64,000 nt of DNA from Niebla homalea (Eukaryota; Ascomycota; Lecanoromycetes; Lecanorales; Ramalinaceae), in contig JAHGAU010000002.1 of assembly GCA_019925105.1 (NCBI GenBank), positions 1,426,001 to 1,490,000 of the forward strand. The letters are read 5' to 3'. Numbering within the stretch: position 1 is the first letter of the stretch; each line of letters begins with the position of its first letter. The notes under the pieces are model-generated. The model had not been told where the DNA came from and did not search any database. It worked only from the letters and a program-made list of their open reading frames with translations. Positions 50,100 to 61,411 of the stretch are shown one piece after another. The position numbers and the translations under genes are program-made.

Positions 50100-51430
50100 T
50101 GCTTTTAATATACTTTTTTTCTTTTTAAAAAAACATTTTTAATTATAAATAATTATAAATCCTTATAATTTTATTAATACGTAACTTATAATATAACAAA
50201 TAAAAAATTAAGGGCTTAATATCCTTTTATTTATATTTATTTCCTTTAAATCTTTATTATATTCCTGCTTCCCTTTTTTTTACTTTTTCATTCTTAATTA
50301 TATTTACTTAAATAACTATTTATTCTTTTTTTTTTATTTTTATTTTTATATCCGTATTTTCTTAAGGTCTTTAATATATTAAAATATAGAAGTAAATAAA
50401 ATAGGAATATAAAGGAAACGGCGTCGTATTACTTATATACACTTCTTTCTTTTAAACCGTATTATTAATAATTATAACGGTTTTTAAAAGACTAAGGCGT
50501 TCTTTATTAATGTTTACCGGATTTGAATTTTCTTTATTACCTTTAACTTTAACTTATTGAAAGGTTTAAAATACCCAGTATACGGTATAAATACTTTAAG
50601 ATAATTATTATAAAATAAGTTAAATATAAAAGTTCCGTTTATCCTTTTTAATTTATATAAAGTTTTATACTCTTCTATAAAGCTTTTGATAATAAATAAC
50701 TTAACTTAACGGGGCTTAAGTTTCTTAAGGTTTAAAGTAAAATCCCGTTATATAATTAATTACTTTTCTTTTAATAAGTTTTACCTTTATACTCCTTTAT
50801 TATAACGTTACTTTTATTGGTTTTTTATTCTATTTAACTTTTCCTATAATCTTTTCTTAATATTTATTTAATTTACTATAAATCCTTAAATGGTTTTATA
50901 TATTGCTTTTTTTAAAGACGGTATTATTCTTTTTATAATATATATTTTACCTCTTAATTTAATTACGCTCCGTTTATATATTATATTTAATTTAACCCTA
51001 AAGAAAATATTAATAAGGGCGTACTTTAAATATTTAATATACTTTGAATTAATATTTAATATACTTTGGATTAATATTTAATATACTTTGAATTAATATT
51101 TAATATTATTAATTTTCTTGCTTATATTTAATTATATTTTAATTAAGTTTACGTTTTTTTATTATATTTTATTAAATTTAATTATTAACTTTTATTATAT
51201 TTATTATTTTATATGTTATACTTAATATTAAGATAAATTAAATATTATATAGTCGGAAAAAGTTTCTTATTTTTTTACTTATAAATACTTTCTTAATAGT
51301 TATATATATTATAATGGGTTTTAAATGATAATTTATATATTTTTTAACGTAATAATTACGTTTTTTATATTAATTAACTTAATATTAAATAATTATATAA
51401 ATTATAAGAAATAATTTATTATATTAAATA
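50100..51430. other. Y1 interior, no readable gene; 22-bp tandem repeat at 51036-51101
   Basis: T-rich on the plus strand. Three consecutive 22-bp units AATATACTTTGAATTAATATTT (the second with TTTGGA) lie at 51036-51101. A 63-codon plus frame (50890-51081) is hydrophobic and composition-driven and overlaps the repeat, so I do not call it a gene. Confidence 0.55.
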
Positions 51431-51436
51431 TATAAC

Positions 51437-51611
51437 GGTGTCATGGTTCCAAGTGGCCTTGCTTTCATGCTCGGCCTACTTGCCCCATGAGGACTAGCTC
51501 CCGGGGGGTCTTGGCGTATACACCTTACTTACATGCACCACCTATATTATAGCTACCTTCATAGCTATTATTCATTTATTACTAGGATTTACCTACTTCA
51601 GTACCCTGATA
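51437..51611 (+). repeat. LTR of E3 (left)
   Basis: 175 bp, GC-richer than its surroundings (CTAGCTCCCGGGGGGTCTTGG). Confidence 0.9.
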
Positions 51612-52559
51612 TAATAATAGCTATCCGTATTTATACTGCGACGTTATAGTAGTTAAATCGATAAGGCCGAGAACCCTATCGTGAGGGATAACGGGCTACT
51701 ACTGAACGTAAGTTACTTAGTAGCGGACTAAAGAGCTTTATCGATCTGGATAATCGATTAACTAATTAATTAATTAACTAACTAATTAATTAACTGATTA
51801 ATTAATTAATTAATTAAACGATATTAATACTTATATTATAATACTTAAATTGATACTTAAACTTATATTATAAGTAACTTAAATTATAACTTAAATCTAA
51901 AAGGGGATAATACCGCTTTACCTTTATTATCAAGAAATTTACGTTAATAAATTTAGAACCTTATTATTGTAAATACGGATTTATAATCTTAATTAAATTC
52001 AATAAATTAATAATTCAATATTATACTTATTTATCTTTATAGATTTCGAGATATTTATTAAAATAATAATAAAGAACTTATATCTTAAAATAAAAAGCTT
52101 ATTACTTAAATTATTAAACTTAAAAAATAGCTTAATAATATTATTAAAGAGGAGGCTATATAAGATATTTACGATTCAGATAATAAAGACGTCGTTACCG
52201 GTATTAAAGCCTTAATCCTGAAGATTAAAAATTCACTTATATTACGTAACCCGCGTACTCCGCGTACTCCACAATATTCTTTATAACCCGGATCTGTCCC
52301 TATATAAGGAGCAAATAAGAAATACCTAGACGTACTATTATTCCGTAATTAAAAGGAGCAATAAGATAGTTAAAGATTATATTTAAACTTAAAATTCCGT
52401 TAAAATACGATCCTTTTTACGTTTAAAACGGACAAAATAAACTATATACGCGATTACTATAAAGATAATATATTTAATTTACTTAAAGCTTAAGTTAATT
52501 TACTTTTTAACGATTTATATATTTTACCGGCTTAAATAATTAAAGATTTAAATAATATA

Positions 52560-53105
52560 TTTAATATTTATAGTAAGGTTTCGGTTTATAATATTTAACT
52601 TTATTTACCGGACTTCGGTATAAGGAAAAAGAAGAAGAACGAGACTTTTAATAAGTTTTATATTTGGTTCTTTATTATAATTATACCCTTAAGTTATTCA
52701 GATTTTCATAAAATCTCGGCCTTACGTAAGCTTTTTATTTTAAAGCTCCGTTACTAAATTGTAGACGGTTTTACTCCTATATTATATCGTTAATTTATTA
52801 ATTATTTACGTTAATACGAATTTAATATACGTTAAGCTAAAAGTATAAGTTCTTAAAGCCGGTCCCGGTTACCTTAATTAACTTAAATATTGCGGGGTAA
52901 TAATAACGATCTTAAGGAAATTAATAGAAACGAATTTAAAGTATATAATAATAAATATCCAGATTATTTTAAAGTTAAAGTAAAACGACGTAAGTTATAC
53001 CTTAAATATCTTAAGTTTAATTATAAGTTAAATAATAAAAAAGTACCCTATAATAGCTCTATATTACTTTTATATAATAAAGCCAGGAAATTCCTGAATA
53101 CTTAA
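52560..53105 (+). pseudogene. Gag-like or unknown coding remnant inside E3
   Basis: Plus-strand pieces: FHKISALRKLFILKLRY near 52705-52755, then a lysine/arginine/asparagine-rich stretch that is open at 52890-53105. A YCG word near 52890 could be half of a zinc-knuckle. The position, between the primer-binding site and the 3' LTR, fits a gag relic, but nothing in the sequence proves it. Interrupted by stops. Confidence 0.35.
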
Positions 53106-53477
53106 GACTAAAATAATACTTAAAAAGCCCGTTATTAAGTAAGTTTACTTTAAGGGCATTAAATTCTTTAATAAAAAACTATAATAATAACGGTAATCAT
53201 TATTTACCTTATATTAAGCCCTTTTTCGGTTAAAAAGTATACGACCTAGCTATTTATCAGAGATTACGTTAATTAACTTAGTTTTTATTGATTTTTTCTC
53301 AATTTCTTTTAATATATATCTTTAACGGTCTTTAATGCTTAATAACTATACTTAATTATAATAATTGCGATATATACGGGGCTTTATTTGGATAATATCT
53401 TACCCCGGAGATGGTGTTAATGATAGTGGATATGGTAAGTGGCTCGTAGGAGCTTACCGTCATAAAGGGGGGGATCG

Positions 53478-53650
53478 TATTATGGTTTTAAGTAGCCTTG
53501 CTCCCATGCTCGGCCTACTTGCCCCATAAGGACTAGCTCCCGGGGGGTCTTGGCGCACACACCTTACTTGCATGCACCACCTGTATCATAGCTACCTTCA
53601 TAGCTATTATTCATTCATTACTAGGACCTACCTACTCCAGTACCCTGACA
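53478..53650 (+). repeat. LTR of E3 (right)
   Basis: 173 bp, ends CCCTGACA directly before the TSD AACGG. The outer end is the least mutated. Confidence 0.9.
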
Positions 53651-53655
53651 AACGG

Positions 53656-56600
53656 AGACCGCTTTATACTTATTTAAATGGATTAATAAAGTTTACGTAA
53701 AATAAATCAAAAAAAGCTTTTATTTTAATTAAACTTAATAAGACCGTATAATTTCCGTATATTTACTTTATATAAATTAAGTACCTTTATATATATTTAG
53801 TAATATCTTTTATTATATTTAATTATTAATAATAATATTATAGTTTTCTTAATATAATTTTCAATAAAAATATCCCGCGTTATTATAAACTTCCTTAAGT
53901 ATTTATAGTTTTTTTATTAAGTATACTATTTAATACTTCCCGTATTAATAAAGCAATTTATTCTTAATTAAATTAAATTTATAATTCATAAGTTATTTAT
54001 TAAATTTAACTTATTATATTATATCTTTTTTTTAATTTTACCTCTGTTTTAATATATTAATCGTTATCTTTATAGTAAACTAATTCCTTAAGTTTCAATA
54101 ATTCCGTAAGTTTATAATCAATTTATATATATTCTGTTTCATAATTATTATTTAGTTTTATATTATATATCAGTATTAACTTATTATCGGTTATCTTTTA
54201 TAGCTATAATTCTTTTATAATTACTTTCTTTTTTTTTTAATTACGCTTTTCCTTATTAATTTTCCCCCGCGTTTTAAGTTAATTAACCCTTTAATTATAA
54301 TATCGTAATTTATATATTATTATAAGTATCGACTCTGTTTTTCTTTATTTTTTTAAAAAGTTTTTTTAATATAATACGATATCCCTTTTTATTATTCTTT
54401 TAAAATTATACCGTATTATTCTTATTTTTCTATACCTTAAAGGTTATTTTCTTTATTACCTTATTAAATACGTAATCCGGGTTATTAAATAATACTTTTA
54501 ATAAATTATTTATAATTTTATTAATCTTTCTTTTAATATATTTAATTTTAATATATAGCTTTCTTAACTTAATTACTTATTTTATAAAGATATCCTTATA
54601 ATAATCCGCGTTTATAAACTTTATAAATAACTTATAATTTATATATATAATTAAAATTTCTTTTACATTTAATATATAAGAAAACTTCTCTTTAAACGTA
54701 ATAATAGTTATTAATTCTCGTTTATAAATATTATAATTACGTTCCGTTTTATTTATTATATATAAGTTATAAATAAATAAAACGGTATAATTATTTTAAA
54801 TTTAAGTAATATAGTATTTAACTTTATACTTTAAAGTATTAATATATATATAAATCGGCGTTTTTAAGTTTTATTTAAATAACGTTTTAATTTTTATTGT
54901 TATATTTCGTATAAGTTAAAACGATATATTTTCTAATTTTTCTTATTTTTACTTTATATCTCCGGTTAAATAAATAAACCGACGTATTATTTTGTTAAAG
55001 CTTTTAATCTATTTTCTTATAATATTAATAATACCTAGGAATCCTTTAACGTCCCTTACGTTTTACGGTATAAGTTAATTAAGTATCTTCTTATATTTCT
55101 TAAACTTAATTTATATATATTTTTTTACTTTATAATCCTTTTTTAATACTTTAATTTTTATTATATTAATTTTAACTTATTAAATAATATTTTTAATTTT
55201 AATTATAGAATTAATAGGAAAAAGTGATTTTTTAAGAAAACAAATTATTCTTCTTATATCCCGTATATTTTAAAGATGTGATTAAGGTAAAAAGTTAAGT
55301 TAATAAAGTTATATTTTTTCTAAATATAAAAAAGAATAATTCCGGGTTTAACTTAAGGATAACTCTTAATATAATATTTATAAGTTCAAAAAATATATAT
55401 ATTTCTTAAGGTATCTTTATTAATTATATTTATTTAATATTTAATACGTTAAAGGTAAAATAATATCGGTTATTAAGATATATTTTTATTACTTAATATT
55501 TATATTTTATATCTATTTAAAAGAAAGTTTTATATAACAGAATTTTTAATAAACTAAATTTTTTTTTTAAATACTCTATATAAAACGTAAATAATACTTT
55601 ATATATAAAATAATAATTAAATATAAACCGTAATTTAACTTTATTTTTTTCTTCTATAAATTTAGGGAGTACGTTTTATATATTTATTTATTTATTCATT
55701 TATATATATTTTTTATATATATTTAACTTAATTCCTTATTATACCATCGTTTTAAGCTATTATTTTTTATTATTCAATAGTTTTCTAATAATAACTTTAT
55801 ATAACTTAATTTTTATTCTTAATATTACTTTATATAAAAGTAAGTCCGTTATTAATATTTTATATAATTCTTTTATATTTATATCTTTATACGTTTATAA
55901 TATTTATAGTATTTTAAGTTATATTTAATCGTTTAAAATAAGGTTATTTAAAATAATGTTTTTAATTTTTATTTATACCTATAGTTCTTTATATGACTTT
56001 AAAGTATTAATCTTTTTTTTTAATTATTTTTTAATTTATTAAAAATATAACTTATAATAGTTTTACTTTAATATTTATTTTTTTACTTTATAATTTTAAA
56101 GTTAATTTATTAATTAATTTATATATATATCTTAAGTATATTTAACGGACACCGTATTTATGTTTTAATAATCCTTAATAAATCGTTAAGTTATTAAGTT
56201 ATTTAATTCTTAAGATTATATTTTTTATAGTAAGTAAATAATTTTTATTATTTTTATTACTTATTTATTTTATCTTTTTTTTTATATTATTTTAATATAT
56301 AGTTTTTTCCTTTTTTTTTTTATAGTTTTCTTTAAGTTATGAACTATTTCTTTAATATATATAATCGTTTATTTCCGTTATTATAAATATTATTAATTTA
56401 ATTAATATCGTTTCTTCTTTATATATTAAATATTCTTTATACCGTTTAATTCCATTTTACGTAATTAATAATAACTTTAAATATTATATTATTTCCTCGT
56501 TTATTTTCTTAAGTAATAAACTTATAAATTTAATTATTTTCTATTTCTATTTAATAAGTTATTATTAATATAAAATAAAGTTTATTTTTAACTTAAAATT

Positions 56601-57261
56601 ATTATTTATATTATTTATAATATCTTCCTTAATTCCCTTATTATTTCCTTAATATTTCAGAACTTTTTTATTATTACTTAAATACTTTTATTACCGTTTT
56701 ATCTTTTCTTTTTCCTTTAAATCCTTACTTAATTAACTATATTTACTTCTTCTTTATTTTATTTCTTTTTCCCGTTTTTATTACTTTAACTTACTTTTAA
56801 TCTTCCCTTATTTATTCCGATTATCTTTTATATATTTTTACTTCTTCCCATATATATAAGTATATTCCTTTTCTTTTATTATTTAATCGTTAAAATATAC
56901 GCCCTTAAAATTAATCTTATTTTTAAATTTCTCTTTTTTTCAAAGTTTATAAGTTTTTATTATATTCTTTATTTTCTATTTTTTTTAAAGTTTCTTTTTA
57001 CTTTTATACTTAAATAAGTTAATGTTAGTTTCTTCTTTTAATATTGTTATATTCTTATAATGTAGCTTCTTATATATTGGCTTTTAACGTATCTTATTTA
57101 ACGGACGTATTTACGGTTTAAATAATTAAACGTTTTCTTTATAAATAATATCCTTAATTTTTAATATCTTTATTTAAATCTTAAAGTCGCCTATAATTAA
57201 CTTTAATTATAAAAATCTTAATAAGATATTATAATTTAAGTTATCCTTTAATATTATAAAT
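53656..57261. other. Y1 interior or unrecognised nested element
   Basis: 3.6 kb of T-rich (plus) RIP-like DNA with no open frame and no repeat ends that I can identify. The strong pyrimidine bias continues unchanged on both sides of LINE C. Confidence 0.4.
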
Positions 57262-57478
57262 GGAAGTGTACGAATAGATTGCCACTCTCTGGACGGCCGT
57301 TAACATCCTCTACCTTAAGGGATAGAGGGTAGAGGCCTGGTGGACGCCGGTTTTCGCCTTAACGTTATGAGTATCAGGTTTTTACGGTTACCAGCAAGGC
57401 CAAAAGGCCGCGTATTAAGAAACGCCGGAATTAGCTTAGCTAGATCCGTAGTATAAATCAATCAATCAATCAATCAAT
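57262..57478 (+). mobile_element. LINE C: 217-bp 5'-truncated LINE copy
   Basis: Identical in layout to the 3' end of LINE A, ending in (AATC)n, but much less mutated (keeps GTTAACATCCTCTACC and GAGGCCTGGTGGACGCC). Flanked by a perfect 12-bp TSD AATATTATAAAT (57250-57261 and 57479-57490). A classic dead-on-arrival insertion by target-primed reverse transcription, younger than the bulk of the RIP in its host DNA. Confidence 0.93.
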
Positions 57479-57490
57479 AATATTATAAAT

Positions 57491-58093
57491 ATTTATATTA
57501 ATTTTATTATCCTTATAACTCGGATATTAAATATAATTTATATATAAAATAATATATAATTTCCGTTTATTATTAATATATTTAAATAATTAACCCCGAG
57601 TAATTTTAAAGGTTTTTCCTTTATTTATAATTCTTTTATTATACTTAAGTTTATAATAATAATATTTAATCTTTAATTAACTTTTACTCTTAATAACTTA
57701 CTTATTTATTCCGGTTAATAAATAATTATTATTTTTATAAAGTTTACTTATTTATTTTTACTAAGTATAGCCTTAAGGTCTCGTTTTAAACCGATAATTA
57801 TAACGTTATTAATCTTAAATCGTTTATTTTAAATCGTTTTTTAAGTGTTTTCTCCGTTATTTTTAAATGTTTTTTTAATAATTATGATCTTCTTACGACG
57901 TATATAATTAAGGTTTAATACGTTTCTTATAAGGCGGCTTATTTTTTTTTAAAAATATAATAAAAATTATATTAAATATATTATAAGGAATATAATATTA
58001 TTTATTAATAAGATCCGTTTAATATCCGGGGTTTATTCCTTTAATAGTCCGATAATTTATTAAAGTTTTTTCTTTTTCCCGGTTTTTACTTTT

Positions 58094-58124
<31 letters not shown>

Positions 58125-60081
58125 AATTCGTATAAACTTAACTTTTTCTTTTAAATCGTCGTCCTTAATTCGTTATCGTTTTACGGTTATATTTACTATT
58201 ATATTTACTTTATAGTTAATATCTTTATTAAGGGGGTATCCTTCCTTTACGGTAATAACTTCGTAATTAACGCCGTTGACTATTCTTTTATTATTAACCT
58301 TATTAAGGACCTTTCCTTCTTTTTATATAATTAAAATAATATTTACTACGTTTATTAATTTATTTAATTATTTATTAAGTAATACGGTTATAAATAGTAA
58401 TAATAGTCGGTAATTTACTTTATAATGCCCGTTTTTACGGTCTTAATCCTTTTTTATTATATACTTTTTTTTTATTAAAGCTTACGTTATTTTTATTATA
58501 TTTTTAATCATAACTTATATACTTTTCCGTTAAGAATATGTTATAATACTTATAATATATAAAGTATAATTTTATATTAAATATCTTAAAGTTATTAATA
58601 TAAGGATTTTTAAACTTAATTGAATTAAATAATTTTAAAGTAAATTAATTATTTCTTTTAATATTTTAATTAATATATAAATTCTATTAATAATTTTAAG
58701 GCTTTTAATTTATATTCGCCGGTTAATTATTAATATTTTATTAAGGTAAATTTTAAAATCGGTTTTAATATTTAAATTATTAAAGTAATATTACTTATAA
58801 TAATTATATAAACGTTATTTATATTATTAAGACGTCTTAAAATTTCTTATTTATATAATTTTAAAGGTATTTAATTTATTACGTTCTTTTTATTTATAAT
58901 ATTTAAATAATCCCGTTATAATTAACGTATATTAAATTTACTTTTAACGTAGCTTTTTAAAGGTTAACGTTTATATAACTTAATTAATTTAAAAATATAT
59001 AAGCTTTAAGGTTTATTTCTTTATTTATTTTTTCTTTTTTAAGTTTTTATTTCTTTTTTTTTTTTTATAATTTATTCTGCTTTAAAGTATATTTTATATA
59101 AATTAAGCTCTTTATACGTATCCTTTATGAAGCGTTTATAAAGTTTTATATTTATTAAACCGTTTTTAAAACGATTAATTATGTTTTTTAATATATACTT
59201 TATTATTTTATTTATTAAATTTTCCGATTTCGCGGGTTTAATATCCTTTTTATTTAAATTATATATAAAATAAAGTATACGTTTATAATAATTAAAAATT
59301 AGGTTAATTCCTTAAGAAATTATTTTAATATTACTTTTTATTTATTTTATAAAATCGTTTAAATTTAATTTTAAGAATTCTTTGCTTAAAAGTTTCTAAA
59401 AGTTCTTTATGTTTTATTTAATAATATTATTTATAGCTTTATTTATAAATAATACCTTAAGCTTTAGCTACTTTACTTAATATATTACGTTTCTTTCAAG
59501 TTCTATACTTATTACGTTTATTTATTGATTAAAAGAAATATCTTTTTTAATCTTTTTTTATACGTTATAGATTTATCTTTATATATTATTTAACTTACTT
59601 TCTTAATTATTTAATTCTTTTAATCTATAGAATAAAGTCTTAATTCCGGGTAATATTATAATTCTTTATTATAAAGTTATTAACGATTTTAAGGTAAAAA
59701 TTAAAATTATTAATAATATTATTAAATCTTTATTTATATTAAACTTTATTATTATTATTAAGGAAGATATTTAAAATTATTTAAATACCTTTTTTTTATT
59801 TCATGTATATTAATTAACTCCCCTTTAAATTTAAAGGATTAAAGGATTCTTAATAATACTTTATTACTTTTTAAAGAAAGGTTAATAAAATTTATTATTA
59901 AGTAATCCTTAAAAATACTTATAATCATTAATAAATACGGGATAATTCCGTAATTTATATAAATTTATCTTAATCTTCTCTATCCTTCGTTTAATATAAA
60001 GTAAAAAAAATATATATTCTTTTTAATAAAAGAAATAAAATAATAATAAAAAGAATAATAATACTATAATTAATCTCTTAA
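57491..60081. other. Y1 interior between LINE C and E4
   Basis: T-rich (plus) RIP-like DNA with a long T run at about 58090-58112. No gene recognised. Continuous in character with 61412-63218, into which E4 inserted. Confidence 0.4.
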
Positions 60082-60086
60082 TTTAT

Positions 60087-60230
60087 TGTTAGGACGGATA
60101 ACCACTCGGTTATAAAGGTAAAAGTAGCTAACCTAAGCAGGTAATAGCGCTTAGGGGTAAGCCGCTATTACTATATAAAAGGTGTTAAGCCTTAAGGGCC
60201 ACCCCTGCGGGGTACGTATAAACGCTAATA
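60087..60230. repeat. LTR of E4 (left)
   Basis: 144 bp. More RIP changes than the right copy (GGTTATAAAGGT against GGCTACGGGGGC). Confidence 0.88.
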
Positions 60231-60289
60231 TTACTTCCCCTCCTATATACTCGTCCTTAAGTATATAGCCTATTAAACTACGCCTTTGG

Positions 60290-60960
60290 GGGGTTACCCT
60301 AGACTGGAGGCCCCGTAAGGCCCGACTTTAGTATCCAGTGAGAGCCTTTATGGGGATCATTTACCGGTGGGTTGAACCGGTCCCCGCAGGGCACCACGCT
60401 TTAGGGTAAAACCGACCCCCGTAGGGCACCGTACTTTAAAGTAAGTCGACCCCCGTAGGGTATCGTATTCAGTAGGCTTAAAGGCCCCCGCAAAAGCATG
60501 TCCCGAGGTTGAGCCGGTCCCCCGTAGGGTACCGCGCTCCAAGGTGAAGTCGGCCCCCGCAGGGCACCGGACTTCAGGTTTCAGTAAGAGCCCCTGTGGG
60601 GATCACCTACCGGTAACTAATGAGAGCCCCCGCAGGGGGTGACCACTTTGGACTCAGAGGCCCCCGTAAGGGCATATTCCGGGGTTAAGCCGGTTCCCCG
60701 CAGGGTACCGCGCTCGAAAGGCTCAGAGGCCCCGCAAGGCATAGCCCACTTTTCAGGTTTAAAGGCCCCCGCAAGGGCATAACTTAGCCGGCCCTTTAGG
60801 ATTAGATACCCAACAGTAGAAGGGCACCCGGACCACCAAAGACCCGCAATTAAGCCGGTCCCCGCAGGGCCCCGCACTCGAAAATCGCGCATTTAAGCCG
60901 ATCCCCGGAGGGTACCTAACCGGTCCACTTAGGGCATTACGTTTTGCGTACGAGCCCCCC
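60290..60960. repeat. Array of short GC palindromes inside E4
   Basis: About 15 words of the CCCCGCAGGG type, often with longer repeated contexts such as GAGCCGGT before and ACCGCGCTC after. Minus-strand frames over the array (60357-60542 and 60617-60892) encode repeated RGTLRGTG-like residues. They follow from the DNA repeat and have no support as genes. Each word can form a short hairpin. Confidence 0.8.
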
Positions 60961-61262
60961 TATAGGGTACTTATTACCCGCAAAGAGCTTATTGGCTTAG
61001 GCTTACTTTTAAAGTTTCAGGGTTATTCGTACCCTATTGGCTCGCTTTTAGCCCACGTTTCGGTAGTTTTCGGGCGTTCCGGCCCCTAAATCCACTAGTT
61101 TAAGGCCGTTGCGGGCCCTACGCTAGGTATCTTACTCACCCGGTATCCTAAGAAGTGCAGAAAATGGGTTTACCTTAAGTGCGTCTTCTGAGAATCGAAC
61201 CGCCACCTGCCCTTATGTATTCACTCCGGGGGGTATATAGCCCCTAAAGTACACTATTACAA

Positions 61263-61406
61263 TGTTAGGACGGATAACCACTCGGCTACGGGGGCAAAAG
61301 TAGCTAACCTGGGCAGGTAATAGCGCTTAGGGGTAAGCCGTTATTACCATATAAGGGGTGTTAGGCCCTAAGGGCCACCCCTGCGGGGTGCGCATAGGCG
61401 CTAATA
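61263..61406. repeat. LTR of E4 (right)
   Basis: 144 bp, well preserved. Its reverse complement begins with TATTAGCGCC and contains GTAGCCGAGTGGTTA, a tRNA D-arm-like sequence. Confidence 0.88.
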
Positions 61407-61411
61407 TTTAT

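Larger units (their letters stand above)
51437..53650 (+). mobile_element. E3: non-autonomous LTR retroelement (2214 bp) nested in Y1
   Basis: LTRs at 51437-51611 (175 bp) and 53478-53650 (173 bp) start TGTCATGG or TATTATGG and end CCCTGATA or CCCTGACA. They are flanked by a perfect TSD AACGG (51432-51436 and 53651-53655). Directly after the left LTR, TAATAATAGC could be a RIP-altered primer-binding site like that of E2. The 1866-bp interior has no polymerase, but plus-strand coding remnants occur at 52560-53105. The LTR core (ACCTTCATAGCT...ATTCATT) recalls the E2 LTR, so the two may be distant relatives. A TTAA-type microsatellite sits at about 51765-51820. Confidence 0.9.
60087..61406. mobile_element. 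E4: miniature LTR element with a GC-rich palindrome array (1320 bp)
   Basis: Two 144-bp direct repeats (60087-60230 and 61263-61406) start TGTTAGGACGG and end GCTAATA (TGTTAG...CTAACA before RIP). They are flanked by a perfect TSD TTTAT (60082-60086 and 61407-61411). The 1032-bp core has no retroviral gene. It is a GC-rich array of about 15 copies of CCCCGCAGGG-like words (variants CCCCGTAGGG, CCCCGCAAGG, CCCCTGTGGGG) spaced 20-70 bp. On the minus strand, TAGCCGAGTGG (61288-61278, in the right LTR) and GGTTCGATTCT (61201-61191, in the core) match tRNA A- and B-box consensus. Orientation is unclear: no obvious primer-binding site next to either LTR. Almost free of RIP. Confidence 0.88.

Noticed and set aside
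46389..51430. Minus-strand LINE ending at 46389, judged from pyrimidine-rich plus strand
   Set aside because: The same sequence recurs at 63219-63469 with equal length, and host LINE sequence resumes after it, so it is an LTR; the Y2 homologue has gypsy pol.
60357..60892. Minus-strand open frames with repeated RGTLRGTG residues
   Set aside because: They arise from the GC-rich palindrome array of E4. There is no start context, no domain, and the reading phase is set by the DNA repeat.
60290..60960. CRISPR-like regularity of the short palindromes
   Set aside because: Spacing is irregular, units vary, there are no unique spacers of constant length, and the DNA is fungal.
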